Assembly (NCBI GenBank): GCA_948524275.1
Contig: CAOSLI010000002.1
Location: forward strand, 277,690-341,689
Direction of reading: 5' to 3'
DNA: 64,000 nt
Source: an uncultured Clostridia bacterium
Lineage (GTDB): Bacteria > Bacillota > Clostridia > TANB77 > CAG-508
Positions 7,165-16,024 of this stretch are shown here, piece after piece. Positions within the stretch are counted from its first letter, which is position 1; each line of letters begins with the position of its first letter. The notes beneath the pieces were generated by a model. The model saw nothing but the letters and a program-made list of their open reading frames with translations, made no database searches and was not told the DNA's origin. The translations under genes were made by a program, and so were the position numbers.

Positions 7165-9051
7165 TTATAAATCAATTTCATCGGGTGTCTTATTTCCTTT
7201 AGGAACTTTAGATGAATTTTCGTAAATATCAATTGGTATGTTTCCACTAGTGTCCTTAATAGAAGTTGGTTCAGTTTTGTATTTCTGTAGATTTTCTGCA
7301 AATGTATTAGTATTTTCTGAATTTTTATGACTTTCCTTTAAACTTGCAGAAGTTAATCCAGAAGATAAAGATTTATTGTTAGATCTTGAGAAGGTTCTTG
7401 TAAACCATCCTTTAATAGAAGAACCGAATCTTTGATACCATTTTTGTTGTCTAAACAATTGTTTATAATATAGCTCAGATGCCTTTTGAGCTTCTGCATT
7501 TATTTGTGCAGTCGAATCTGCCACATTATCAATATCATCAGTTTGAAAGTTAGCTGAAACATTAGAAATATCACTATTTGGTTGAGAATTATTATTAACT
7601 GGTGTTGTTGTATTTTGTGGCTCAGGAGCAGGCCCTACACTAGGATCAGCAGTTAGTTCAGGAGATGGCTCAGGTGTAGGTTCAGGAACTGACCCAACAT
7701 TAGGATCAATAGTAGGTTCAGGCTTAGGTGGAGTACTAGGATCAACAGTAGGAGTTGGTGCTTCTGGAATAACAGGTGGAATATTTTTATCTCTTCTAGT
7801 TATAAACATTGCAGTTAATGGTGCTTTTGGCATTTCTAGATTAAGAATATCTCCATTTCCTCTACTAGATTTTACAGTATTTAACATGTTAATTTTTTCT
7901 TTAATTTTTTCTAATTTAGAAGAATCATTAGCTTCCATACCATTAGCTTCATGAGCACTATAATTCCATTCATTTATATATTCCTCATTAAGTTTAGCTA
8001 TTTCCACATCAATTTGCTCATTTGTTAGTGAATTATAAGGTCCGCTTCTATCTATTTTTTCATTTGTTAATAATGATAATACTCTTTTAATATCTTCTAT
8101 TTTTTTAGAATCTTGATCATATATGCCAGACTGTAAGGCAGATTTTAACGCATTTATATTAGAATCTAACTCTTCATTAGAAAGAGCCTTTGCACTAGCA
8201 ACATTTTTTCTCCTTGATTGTTCATTTTTTATATTACTAATGTCACTATTTATCTTACCAAGTTTAGTAATATTAACATTATCAACATTATTTGTATTAT
8301 TAGGACCATAACCTGATCCTTGCATAGGAGTGTTATTTGTATTATAAGAATTTTTATTTAATTCTTTTTTATACTCATCATTTAAATTATTTAAACGCTC
8401 ATTTAATTCTTCATCTGTAAGAGATTCAAGTGATGGACGCTTATTTAATCTGCCATGTAATTCAACAAGTTCTTCATACATCTCTTTTATAGACATATAT
8501 TCTTCTGCCAAAGGAGTGGCATATTTCTCATATTCTTCATATTCAATTTTGCCTTTTTCATATTGTTTTTGAAGAGTATAAAGTTTAGGAACTTTTTTAT
8601 TATATGACTCTAATTTTTTATTATAATTTTCAAGCATTTTTAAATAATCATTAACAGTAGGATTTTTAACCTTTTCTTTTTCAGCCTTTTCTGCTTCTAA
8701 TATTTCAGCCTCAGCCTTTTCAGCAGCCAACTTTTCAGCTTCAGCTGCTCTTTCAGCAGCCAATCTTTCAACTTGTTGTTTTTCGTATTCTATTCTTACT
8801 GCATTTAATCTTTCAGCCTCTAATCTCTCAGCTTCCAATTTTTCAGCAGCTAATTTTTCAGCTTCCATAACTTTAGCACGTAATTCCTCAGCGTTTCTTT
8901 CTTGCTCTTCTAATCTAGCAATTTCATCATTGACTTCTGATTCTTTAACCATAAGTTCAACTTCTTTACTTTTTATATCATTCCTTTCAGCTTCTATATC
9001 CTGTTGTTCCTTACGAAGTTCTTCTAATCTTTGTTTTAAATTTTCATCCAT
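7165..9051 (-). CDS. Uncharacterised coiled-coil protein with Pro-rich linker
   Basis: 628 residues. Residues 1-170 are a long charged coiled coil with AEKLEAERLEAERLNA-type heptads. Helical segments to ~420 follow, then a Pro/Glu/Asp-rich linker (PEPTPEPSPEL), and a basic C-terminal segment KWYQRFGSSIKGWFTRTF. There is no signal peptide, so it may be a cytoskeletal or scaffold-type protein, but I do not recognise a family. ATG 9051 has AAAGGAAAA upstream. A longer frame to 9171 exists, but the promoter TTGCCA-17-TATAAT (9094-9122) lies within it, so the shorter start is favoured. Its basic Trp/Phe segment resembles one in the neighbouring 257-residue protein. Confidence 0.6.
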   Translation of the reverse strand: MDENLKQRLEELRKEQQDIEAERNDIKSKEVELMVKESEVNDEIARLEEQERNAEELRAKVMEAEKLAAEKLEAERLEAERLNAVRIEYEKQQVERLAAERAAEAEKLAAEKAEAEILEAEKAEKEKVKNPTVNDYLKMLENYNKKLESYNKKVPKLYTLQKQYEKGKIEYEEYEKYATPLAEEYMSIKEMYEELVELHGRLNKRPSLESLTDEELNERLNNLNDEYKKELNKNSYNTNNTPMQGSGYGPNNTNNVDNVNITKLGKINSDISNIKNEQSRRKNVASAKALSNEELDSNINALKSALQSGIYDQDSKKIEDIKRVLSLLTNEKIDRSGPYNSLTNEQIDVEIAKLNEEYINEWNYSAHEANGMEANDSSKLEKIKEKINMLNTVKSSRGNGDILNLEMPKAPLTAMFITRRDKNIPPVIPEAPTPTVDPSTPPKPEPTIDPNVGSVPEPTPEPSPELTADPSVGPAPEPQNTTTPVNNNSQPNSDISNVSANFQTDDIDNVADSTAQINAEAQKASELYYKQLFRQQKWYQRFGSSIKGWFTRTFSRSNNKSLSSGLTSASLKESHKNSENTNTFAENLQKYKTEPTSIKDTSGNIPIDIYENSSKVPKGNKTPDEIDL

Positions 9052-9093
9052 TTTATTATTTTTCCTTTCATATAAAAAATAACTCATAAATTC

Positions 9094-9122
9094 ATTATAA
9101 CACATTTGGCTGTAGTTGGCAA
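9094..9122 (-). promoter_or_regulatory. Promoter of the coiled-coil protein gene
   Basis: Minus strand TTGCCA (9122-9117), 17 bases, TATAAT (9099-9094). Confidence 0.75.
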
Positions 9123-9199
9123 TAGATTTTTGAAAATTATGTAAACATGCTATATTAAATTTTTGAAACATTTGTATTTATACTGTAACAAAACAAATA

Positions 9200-9239
9200 T
9201 GGAGCATTATTCATAACAAGGTTATGACCAAATACTCCA
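9200..9239 (-). terminator. Hairpin after the DUF4097-like gene
   Basis: TGGAG/CTCCA outer arms with an inner CATAAC/GTTATG stem, 16 bases after the stop codon. It is followed by a T-rich stretch on the minus strand. Confidence 0.6.
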
Positions 9240-9255
9240 CATTTAAAAAGAAAAA

Positions 9256-10044
9256 CTATTTATTTCCAACAGAAACATTACCACAGTCGCATTCAATTCT
9301 TAACGTAATATTTGAATTTCTATTATTTTTACTGATTTTAACCTTACCCAAATCAACATCAGCATCTATGTAAATATCATTAGTTTCCTCAATATCTATA
9401 TTACCCAAATCAGCTTTAATATTAGAATTTTCAGTAATAGAAATCTTATCAACCTCAATATTACCACAGTCAGCTTTAATATCACATTGGTTTAATACTT
9501 CACCAACTTCAATATTACCATAATCACATTTAGCCGTAAGATTTCTTATTCTACCAATCTCAACATTACCAGCATCAGAATCTACAACTAAAGTTGCATT
9601 TGGCAAATCAGCCATCTCAATATTACCATAATCACTCTTTATTGTAATCTTATTAGCAAAAGTTGCAGGAATATAAATTACAATATTATTTTCCTTTATA
9701 CCAAAATTAAAGATATAATTATGTTTATTAACTTCAATATTTAAATCAGAATTACTTAAATTTACTACTGCATCATTCTCACTATCACCATAAATAACAA
9801 CATTCACATTATCATCTTGAGACTCTTTAAATGAAATATTTCCAGCATTTTGTTTAATTTGTATATCATGAATACTTGCTATCTCATAAGTTTCATCAAA
9901 GATTTTATTTTTACTTTCATGTCTCCAGTTAAAAAGACCAAATCTCTTTCCACCATTTAAGGAATAAACTAAAAACATACACAAAAAGAAAACTATAACA
10001 GTAAGCAAAATAAGTAAAGCTATAATTAAACCCTTATTCTTCAT
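9256..10044 (-). CDS. DUF4097-like membrane-anchored beta-repeat protein
   Basis: 262 residues. One N-terminal transmembrane helix (KGLIIALLILLTVIVFF) is followed by a strand-rich repeat domain with recurring GNIE units (DAGNVEIG, DYGNIEVG, DCGNIEVD, DLGNIDIE, DCGNVSVG). This is the pattern of the DUF4097 'toast-rack' family, a beta-solenoid often encoded after an XRE regulator. ATG 10044 is chosen because AAAGGAGG lies nine bases before it. Earlier ATGs abut the ribosome site. It overlaps the end of the XRE gene by about ten bases, so translation is probably coupled. Confidence 0.75.
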   Translation of the reverse strand: MKNKGLIIALLILLTVIVFFLCMFLVYSLNGGKRFGLFNWRHESKNKIFDETYEIASIHDIQIKQNAGNISFKESQDDNVNVVIYGDSENDAVVNLSNSDLNIEVNKHNYIFNFGIKENNIVIYIPATFANKITIKSDYGNIEMADLPNATLVVDSDAGNVEIGRIRNLTAKCDYGNIEVGEVLNQCDIKADCGNIEVDKISITENSNIKADLGNIDIEETNDIYIDADVDLGKVKISKNNRNSNITLRIECDCGNVSVGNK

Positions 10045-10741
10045 TAACATCATCCTCCTTTAACATAAAAATCAACTTAATAATTTGACATATTAGACCA
10101 TCAATAATAAATATTACCCAAGTAATATGCCAAGCCATAGTAGTAAAACTTATTATAAAATATAAGGCTGTACAAATACCACCAACAATACCATTAATTT
10201 GTTTTAAAAGGCTGTCTTGTTGTTTCTCTTCCTTTGTCTTTTCAAACTTTGGAATGGACATATAATGCTTAATAATTCTTGCAGTCGCCCAAGCGATTAA
10301 AAGTAAAAATATAGCAGAAGCTACAATTGGATTAAGTCTTTGCACAGGGATTGCTACCATTATAAAAGCAACCGCTGCAATATAAATAAATACAGAAGTA
10401 CTTATAACCTGAGCAGATTTTTGCTTAATCTGATTTTTAGTCATATTTGAATAATCATCATCTTTTCCTCTAGTAAATAGATGCTTTTTGGCCTCATCAA
10501 AATCAAACTTTTCATCATCAGATTCTTGTACCTTATCAGTATTAGATGATCCAGTTAGTAACTCATTTGGCGAAATACCATATAAATCACAAAGTGGAAC
10601 TATCTTATCAAAATCGGGAGTACTCTGATTAGTTTCCCATTTTGAAATTGTTTGTCTTGTTACATTTAATTTTTCTGCAACTTCATCTTGAGTTAGGTTT
10701 TTAGATTTCCTAAGCTCAAATAAATTGTCTCCTAAATTCAT
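10034..10741 (-). CDS. XRE-family regulator with membrane C-terminus
   Basis: 235 residues. The N-terminal helix-turn-helix (LRKSKNLTQDEVAEKLNVTR then QTISKWE) is of the clostridial SinR/Xre type. A linker follows, then four hydrophobic segments from ~residue 120. Membrane-tethered XRE regulators next to DUF4097 proteins are common in Firmicutes and may respond to envelope state. ATG 10741 has GGAGG nine bases upstream. An inverted repeat TATACTT/AAGTATA (10756-10771) in the leader overlaps a likely -10 and may be its own operator. Confidence 0.8.
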   Translation of the reverse strand: MNLGDNLFELRKSKNLTQDEVAEKLNVTRQTISKWETNQSTPDFDKIVPLCDLYGISPNELLTGSSNTDKVQESDDEKFDFDEAKKHLFTRGKDDDYSNMTKNQIKQKSAQVISTSVFIYIAAVAFIMVAIPVQRLNPIVASAIFLLLIAWATARIIKHYMSIPKFEKTKEEKQQDSLLKQINGIVGGICTALYFIISFTTMAWHITWVIFIIDGLICQIIKLIFMLKEDDVNEE

Positions 10742-10755
10742 TTTATTCATCCTCC

Positions 10756-10771
10756 TATACTTAAAAGTATA
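10756..10771 (-). promoter_or_regulatory. Palindrome at the XRE gene promoter
   Basis: TATACTT-AA-AAGTATA, 7-base perfect arms, directly before the ribosome site. It contains a TATACT that can serve as the -10. This position fits autoregulation. Confidence 0.45.
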
Positions 10772-11028
10772 CAAAATTTTTCAGTTGCAATCTATCAATT
10801 TGAGGTGGAACTTTGTCAACCAAAATTAACATTTGCTTAATTGTAAACAAATAATACCACATAAATGCGAAAAAAGTAAATAAAAAGCTATAAAATAAAT
10901 TATACAATTTACAAGAAATTTATTGTAATTTTTAAATTATTATGATATCATTCTAGCATTATATATGTAAAAATATGGTTATGGATACCAAAGCTAAACA
11001 TCCAAATAAAAATTTAAGGATAGAAAAT

Positions 11029-11988
11029 ATGTTAATATCAATACTTTTAATAATTGTAGGATTTGTGCTTCTTATAAAGGGAGCTGATTTTCTTGTTGAT
11101 GGATCAAGTAGTATAGCCAAGAAATTTAATATTCCGCAGATAATAATAGGACTTACAATAGTATCAATAGGAACATCAATGCCAGAACTATTTGTAAGTA
11201 CAGCATCCGCTATCAAAGGTTCATCAGATATGGCACTCGGCAACATTATAGGAAGTAATATATGCAATTTACTACTAATACTAGGATTATCTACAATGAT
11301 TAGACCAGTAAAATTTCAAAGAGAGACAAGACTAATAGAAATCCCGATGTGTCTTGTAGTAACAGCAATCTTTGCAATATTTTGCAATACAGATGGACAA
11401 ATATCAAGAACGGAAGCTACGATTTTAATTATTTTGTTTATTATATTTATAATATACACAATAATTATGGGAATAAAGGGGAAACAATTTGATAAAGAAG
11501 AACCATTACAAGAATCTAAATCAAATGAAAAAGAGTTATCAATGTTAAAAAGTATTATATATGTTGCAATAGGAGTTATAGCACTAAAAATAGGAGGAGA
11601 TTTAACAGTAGATAATGCAACAAGTATAGCAAGGATGTTTAATGTAAGTGAAAAAGTTATAGGACTAACAATATTAGCAATTGGAACAAGCCTGCCAGAG
11701 CTTGTGACTAGTGTAATGGCAGCAAAAAAGGGAAACAGCGACATAGCGATTGGAAATATCATAGGTTCAAATATATTTAACATTTTATTAATAATTGGAG
11801 TATCAGCAATGATATCACCACTTACATATAACTTCACATACAATATTCAAATGTGGATATTAATAGCATCAACAATGATATTATCACTATTTCCAATGTT
11901 GCCACCAAAGAACGAAATGTGCAGATTTAATGGCTTTACATATATACTAATATATATTGGATATATGGCAATGTTATTTTTGATATAG
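11029..11988 (+). CDS. CaCA family cation exchanger (Na+/Ca2+ type)
   Basis: 319 residues with about ten membrane segments and two inverted alpha repeats: GLTIVSIGTSMPELFVS with GNIIGSNICN, and GLTILAIGTSLPELVTS with GNIIGSNIFN. These are the cation-binding GTSxPE and GNxxGSN signatures of CaCA proteins. It likely extrudes Ca2+ in exchange for Na+ or H+. ATG 11029 (AAGGA eight bases upstream) is preferred over an ATG at 10975 that lacks a ribosome site and would add a polar tail. The second-loop charged stretch (~145-170) separates the halves. Confidence 0.9.
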   Translation: MLISILLIIVGFVLLIKGADFLVDGSSSIAKKFNIPQIIIGLTIVSIGTSMPELFVSTASAIKGSSDMALGNIIGSNICNLLLILGLSTMIRPVKFQRETRLIEIPMCLVVTAIFAIFCNTDGQISRTEATILIILFIIFIIYTIIMGIKGKQFDKEEPLQESKSNEKELSMLKSIIYVAIGVIALKIGGDLTVDNATSIARMFNVSEKVIGLTILAIGTSLPELVTSVMAAKKGNSDIAIGNIIGSNIFNILLIIGVSAMISPLTYNFTYNIQMWILIASTMILSLFPMLPPKNEMCRFNGFTYILIYIGYMAMLFLI

Positions 11989-12037
11989 ACAAATCCGGGT
12001 AAAACCGAATAATTTTTTAGAAAAAGAGTCAACATAA

Positions 12038-12066
12038 TTGACAAGTTAACATAAAAGTAATATAAT
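12038..12066 (+). promoter_or_regulatory. Consensus promoter of membrane-protein cassette 1
   Basis: TTGACA (12038-12043), 17 bases, TATAAT (12061-12066). The second cassette has a matching promoter at 12634-12662. Confidence 0.85.
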
Positions 12067-12141
12067 AGATATAATCTTTGCAAAATCCTCTAAATTACAA
12101 CAAGGGATAGCAAAAGAAATAAATTTATGGAGGGCATGAAT

Positions 12142-12564
12142 ATGCGGAAAGAAATAATCAGAGACAGGAAATTTCAGTTGTGGGTACTCTATGCCGTAGC
12201 TGCCTTAGCAATCGTAAGCTTAGGATTTACAATAGGATTTTATGTGCCCAGTAAGCCATTAGGAGAATCGCAGTATCAGGAGTGCGAAAAGATAGCAAAC
12301 ACTTTCTTTTCAAACCAAGGTACGGCTGAAATACCAAGTGGATATTCAATGACACAAATATCAGAGTATCAGATATGTGTGGCAAAGGATGGCTATGCAG
12401 GAGGGGTAAACGCAACACTTATAGGCAAATTTACTTTAGCGAATCGTGATAGTGGAATTGCCCAAAGGATTGCTAATGGCATGTATGGTATAATAATATC
12501 TATTATAGTTGCTTATGTTGGCTTTCTAGTAAATCCCTGGACTTATAAAATTTTATTGACTTAA
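12142..12564 (+). CDS. Small two-helix membrane protein, cassette copy 1
   Basis: 140 residues, not recognised. A transmembrane helix at ~12-35 ends in GFYVPSKP. A ~60-residue extracytoplasmic or cytosolic domain with YQECEKIAN and VAKDGYAGGVNATL follows, and then a second helix near the C-terminus. It is paralogous to the next gene (GFxxGF, KP, C-E-x-x-A, KDGY-G-V-ATL in the same order). ATG 12142 follows ATGGAGG by eight bases, and earlier ATGs overlap the ribosome site. Codon use is less AT-biased than the neighbours (CGG as second codon), suggesting acquisition. Confidence 0.65.
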   Translation: MRKEIIRDRKFQLWVLYAVAALAIVSLGFTIGFYVPSKPLGESQYQECEKIANTFFSNQGTAEIPSGYSMTQISEYQICVAKDGYAGGVNATLIGKFTLANRDSGIAQRIANGMYGIIISIIVAYVGFLVNPWTYKILLT

Positions 12565-12576
12565 TCCGCAAGCGAG

Positions 12577-12601
12577 GGGGGCGATGCAATCGCCTCCTTT
12601 T
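12577..12601 (+). terminator. Terminator of cassette 1
   Basis: GGGGGCGAT, loop GCA, ATCGCCTCC, then TTTTG. The same terminator with its preceding AATCCGC-AGCGA sequence recurs after cassette 2. Confidence 0.85.
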
Positions 12602-12633
12602 GTGTACAAGATTGATATCAACTTAACATAAAT

Positions 12634-12662
12634 TTGACTATTTAATAAAAATATGCTATAAT
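12634..12662 (+). promoter_or_regulatory. Promoter of membrane-protein cassette 2
   Basis: TTGACT (12634-12639), 17 bases, TATAAT (12657-12662), followed by a leader similar to that of cassette 1 and ending in ATTTATGGAGG. Confidence 0.85.
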
Positions 12663-12738
12663 AAATATAACTTTTGCAGTATTCTCTTAAAAGACATCTA
12701 GAGAAAGCAAAAAATAATAATTTATGGAGGATTTCACT

Positions 12739-13170
12739 ATGGAAAAGCGGAAAGAATGGACAAATAGGCAAAAAAAGGCAGCTGCAATCATAATTGGGAT
12801 AGCAATTTTTTTACTAATCTCAGCTGTAGGATTTATGGTGGGATTTTTTATTACACCAAAACCTATGAAAAATGATGAGTTTGCAGACTGCGAAATAGTT
12901 GCACAGCAAATCTACGATCAGTCAGATCACGGAATGATTGAAGTGCCGTATGGCTACTCAATTAAAAGGACGGATACCAAAATAACTGTCACAAAGGACG
13001 GATATTCGGGAGAAGTTAAGGCAACGCTCCAAAATGGCAATTTAGTTTTTGAACGCATTGATGGAACGTCTGAAAGAATATCCTCTGGAGTGGTAGGAAC
13101 GCTGGTGTCATGGGTTATTGCAGCAATTATAATTGTTATAATAGGAAAATTAACTGGAAAGATAGACTAA
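12739..13170 (+). CDS. Small two-helix membrane protein, cassette copy 2
   Basis: 143 residues, paralogue of the preceding gene. Basic N-terminus, helix ~17-40 (AIIIGIAIFLLISAVGF), domain with FADCEIVAQ, VPYGYSI and VTKDGYSGEVKATL, then a C-terminal helix (VSWVIAAIIIVIIG). ATG 12739 is eight bases after GGAGG. Promoter, leader, gene and terminator are all duplicated relative to copy 1, so whole transcription units were copied and then diverged. Function unknown. Confidence 0.65.
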   Translation: MEKRKEWTNRQKKAAAIIIGIAIFLLISAVGFMVGFFITPKPMKNDEFADCEIVAQQIYDQSDHGMIEVPYGYSIKRTDTKITVTKDGYSGEVKATLQNGNLVFERIDGTSERISSGVVGTLVSWVIAAIIIVIIGKLTGKID

Positions 13171-13183
13171 TCCGCGAGCGAAA

Positions 13184-13208
13184 GGGGGCGATGCAATCGC
13201 CTCCTTTT
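13184..13208 (+). terminator. Terminator of cassette 2
   Basis: GGGGGCGAT, loop GCA, ATCGCCTCC, TTTT. It is near-identical to the terminator of cassette 1. Confidence 0.85.
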
Positions 13209-13236
13209 GTGATGGGAAAATAAAAATAAAATTTCT

Positions 13237-13267
13237 AATAGCAAGTAATTGATAATTACTTGCTATT
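13237..13267. promoter_or_regulatory. Long palindrome upstream of adhE
   Basis: AATAGCAAGTAATT and AATTACTTGCTATT are perfect 14-base arms around GAT, about 50 bases before the adhE start. There is no proper T run. It does not match the Rex consensus (TTGTGAA-N4-TTCACAA). It could be an operator, or a leader hairpin controlling adhE. Confidence 0.45.
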
Positions 13268-13316
13268 ATGATATTATACATTCATACATATATATAAAAT
13301 ATAAGGAGGAAAGACT

Positions 13317-15920
13317 ATGAGCAAGGAATACGAAATTGTAGAAGATATCCAAAGCTTTAACAAGGCCTTTGAAAAAGTAAGAGAAGCACAAGAAGAATTT
13401 TCAAAATTTTCACAAGAACAAGTTGACAAAATATTTTTAGCAGCAGCAACAGCAGCAAATCAAGCAAGAATTCCGCTAGCTAGAATGGCAGTAGAAGAAA
13501 CAGGAATGGGAGTAGTAGAAGATAAAGTAATCAAAAACCATTATGCTTCAGAATACATATATAATAAATACAAAAATGAAAAAACATGTGGAGTAATCCA
13601 AGAAGATAAATCATATGGGATAAAAACTGTAGCAGAGCCAATAGGAGTAATTGCAGCAGTAATACCAACAACAAACCCAACATCAACAGCAATATTTAAA
13701 ACACTAATAGCACTTAAAACTAGAAACGGTATAATGATAAGTCCACACCCAAGAGCAAAAAAATCAACAATAGAAGCAGCAAAAGTTGTATTAGAAGCAG
13801 CCGTAAAAGCAGGAGCACCAGAAAATATAATCTCATGGATAGATGTACCATCACTAGACTTAACAAACTTACTAATGCAATCAGCAGATACAATCTTAGC
13901 AACAGGTGGACCAGGAATGGTAAAAGCAGCATATTCTAGCGGAAAACCAGCACTAGGAGTAGGCGCAGGAAACACACCAGCAGTTATTGATGAATCAGCA
14001 GATATAACTTTAGCAGTAAACTCAATCATACACTCAAAAACATTTGACAATGGAATGATATGTGCATCAGAGCAATCAGTAATTATATGCGAAAAAGTTT
14101 ACAACCAAGCAAAAGAAGAGTTTAGCAAAAGAGGATGTTATTTCTTAAATCCAGAAGAAACTGAAAAAGTTAGAAAAACAATTATCATAGATGGAGCATT
14201 AAATGCCAAAATAGTAGGACAAAAAGCACACACAATAGCAGATTTAGCAGGTGTAACAGTACCAGAAAACACTAAGATCCTTATAGGAGAAGTAGAAAGT
14301 GTAGAACTAAGTGAAGAATTTGCACATGAAAAACTATCACCAGTTTTAGCAATGTACAAAGCAAAGAATTTTGATGAAGCCGTAGATAAAGCAGAAAAGC
14401 TAATAAATGATGGAGGAATAGGACACACATCGTCACTATATGTAAATACAGTTACAGAAGGAGATAAGGTAGCTAAATTCTACAATACAATGAAAACATG
14501 TAGAGTACTTATAAACACACCATCTTCACAAGGAGGAATAGGTGACCTATACAACTTCAAATTAAATCCATCACTAACACTAGGATGTGGTTCATGGGGA
14601 GGAAACTCAGTATCAGAAAATGTAGGAATAAAACATCTACTAAATTATAAGAATGTAGCCGAAAGGAGAAATAATATGCTTTGGTTTAGAGCACCTGAAA
14701 AGGTATATATAAAAAGAGGATGTATACCAGTAGCGTTAGAAGAATTAAAATATGTAATGGATAAGAAAAAAGTATTTATCGTAACAGACAAATTCTTATT
14801 CGAAAATGGATATACAAGAGTAGTAACAGACAAATTAGACGAATTAGGAATTGAGCATACAACATTTTCTAATGTTGCTCCAGACCCAAGTCTAGAATGC
14901 AGTAAAGAAGGAGCAAAACTAATGTCAGAATTTAAGCCAGATTGCATAATAGCAATTGGTGGTGGTTCTGCAATGGACGCAGCAAAAATTATGTGGGTAT
15001 TATATGAACACCCAGAAGCAGACTTCTTTGATATGGCAATGAGATTTATGGATATTAGAAAAAGAGTATATACATTCCCAAAGATGGGCGAAAAAGCATA
15101 CTTTATTGCAATACCAACATCAGCAGGAACAGGATCAGAAGTAACACCATTTGCAGTTATAACAGATGAACAATCAGGAGTAAAATATCCACTAGCAGAT
15201 TATGAGCTAATGCCAAAGATGGCTATAGTAGACGCAGATATGATGATGAATGCACCAAAAGGCTTAACATCAGCATCAGGTATTGACGCTTTAGTACATG
15301 CAATAGAAGCCTACGCATCTATGATGGCAACAGAATTTACAGACAGCTTAGCATTAGAAGCAATAAAAATTATATTTGAATACTTACCAAGAGCATATAA
15401 AAATGGTGGAGCAGACCCAGAAGCAAGAGAAAAAATGGCACATGCAGCAACAATTGCAGGTATGGCATTTGCAAACGCATTCTTAGGAATAGCACACTCA
15501 ATGGGACATAAACTAGGAGCATTCCACCACTTGCCACATGGAGTAACAGTATCACTTGTGCTAAATGAAGTCATGAAATTTAACAGCGTAGATGTTCCAA
15601 CAAAAATGGGAACATTCCCACAATATGACCACCCACACACACTAAGAAGATATGCAGAAATAGCAGAAAGCCTTGGAATACAAGGAAATGACGACAACGA
15701 GAAATTCGAAAAATTGCTTCAAAAAATAGATGAGCTAAAAGACGCTATTGAAATTAAACACACAATAAAAGACTACGGAATAGAAGAAAAAGCATTTTTA
15801 GATACATTAGACAAAATGTCAGAGCAAGCATTTGATGACCAATGTACAGGTGCAAACCCAAGATATCCACTAATTGAGGAAATCAAGGATATATACTTAA
15901 AAGTTTACTATGGGGAATAA
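13317..15920 (+). CDS. adhE: Bifunctional acetaldehyde-CoA/alcohol dehydrogenase
   Basis: 867 residues, the full AdhE length. The N-terminal aldehyde dehydrogenase half (~1-440) carries the catalytic Cys in NGMICASEQ near residue 246. The C-terminal iron-dependent alcohol dehydrogenase half (~455-867) has GGGSAMDAAK and the metal-ligand helices around IAHSMGHKLGAFHHLPHG. It converts acetyl-CoA to acetaldehyde and then ethanol, oxidising two NADH, and forms cytosolic spirosome filaments. GGAGG precedes the ATG. It sits directly upstream of pflB, so the acetyl-CoA producer and consumer are neighbours. Palindromes lie before and after the gene. Confidence 0.97.
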   Translation: MSKEYEIVEDIQSFNKAFEKVREAQEEFSKFSQEQVDKIFLAAATAANQARIPLARMAVEETGMGVVEDKVIKNHYASEYIYNKYKNEKTCGVIQEDKSYGIKTVAEPIGVIAAVIPTTNPTSTAIFKTLIALKTRNGIMISPHPRAKKSTIEAAKVVLEAAVKAGAPENIISWIDVPSLDLTNLLMQSADTILATGGPGMVKAAYSSGKPALGVGAGNTPAVIDESADITLAVNSIIHSKTFDNGMICASEQSVIICEKVYNQAKEEFSKRGCYFLNPEETEKVRKTIIIDGALNAKIVGQKAHTIADLAGVTVPENTKILIGEVESVELSEEFAHEKLSPVLAMYKAKNFDEAVDKAEKLINDGGIGHTSSLYVNTVTEGDKVAKFYNTMKTCRVLINTPSSQGGIGDLYNFKLNPSLTLGCGSWGGNSVSENVGIKHLLNYKNVAERRNNMLWFRAPEKVYIKRGCIPVALEELKYVMDKKKVFIVTDKFLFENGYTRVVTDKLDELGIEHTTFSNVAPDPSLECSKEGAKLMSEFKPDCIIAIGGGSAMDAAKIMWVLYEHPEADFFDMAMRFMDIRKRVYTFPKMGEKAYFIAIPTSAGTGSEVTPFAVITDEQSGVKYPLADYELMPKMAIVDADMMMNAPKGLTSASGIDALVHAIEAYASMMATEFTDSLALEAIKIIFEYLPRAYKNGGADPEAREKMAHAATIAGMAFANAFLGIAHSMGHKLGAFHHLPHGVTVSLVLNEVMKFNSVDVPTKMGTFPQYDHPHTLRRYAEIAESLGIQGNDDNEKFEKLLQKIDELKDAIEIKHTIKDYGIEEKAFLDTLDKMSEQAFDDQCTGANPRYPLIEEIKDIYLKVYYGE

Positions 15921-15944
15921 TAACATATTTTAAAATGCAAATTA

Positions 15945-15989
15945 CATAATTAAAGATATTACTTAAGTGTAGTAATATCTTTAATTATG
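15945..15989. repeat. 19-base perfect stem-loop between adhE and pflB
   Basis: The 19-base arms at 15945-15963 and 15971-15989 are perfectly complementary around a seven-base loop. No T tract follows, so it is a poor intrinsic terminator. It could stabilise or process an adhE-pflB transcript. Confidence 0.55.
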
Positions 15990-16024
15990 CAAAAATAAAA
16001 AGAGACGAAGGAGTAGAGAAAAAC

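Noticed and set aside
13237..13267. Rex operator upstream of adhE
   Set aside because: The palindrome is perfect but the arms do not match TTGTGAA/TTCACAA.
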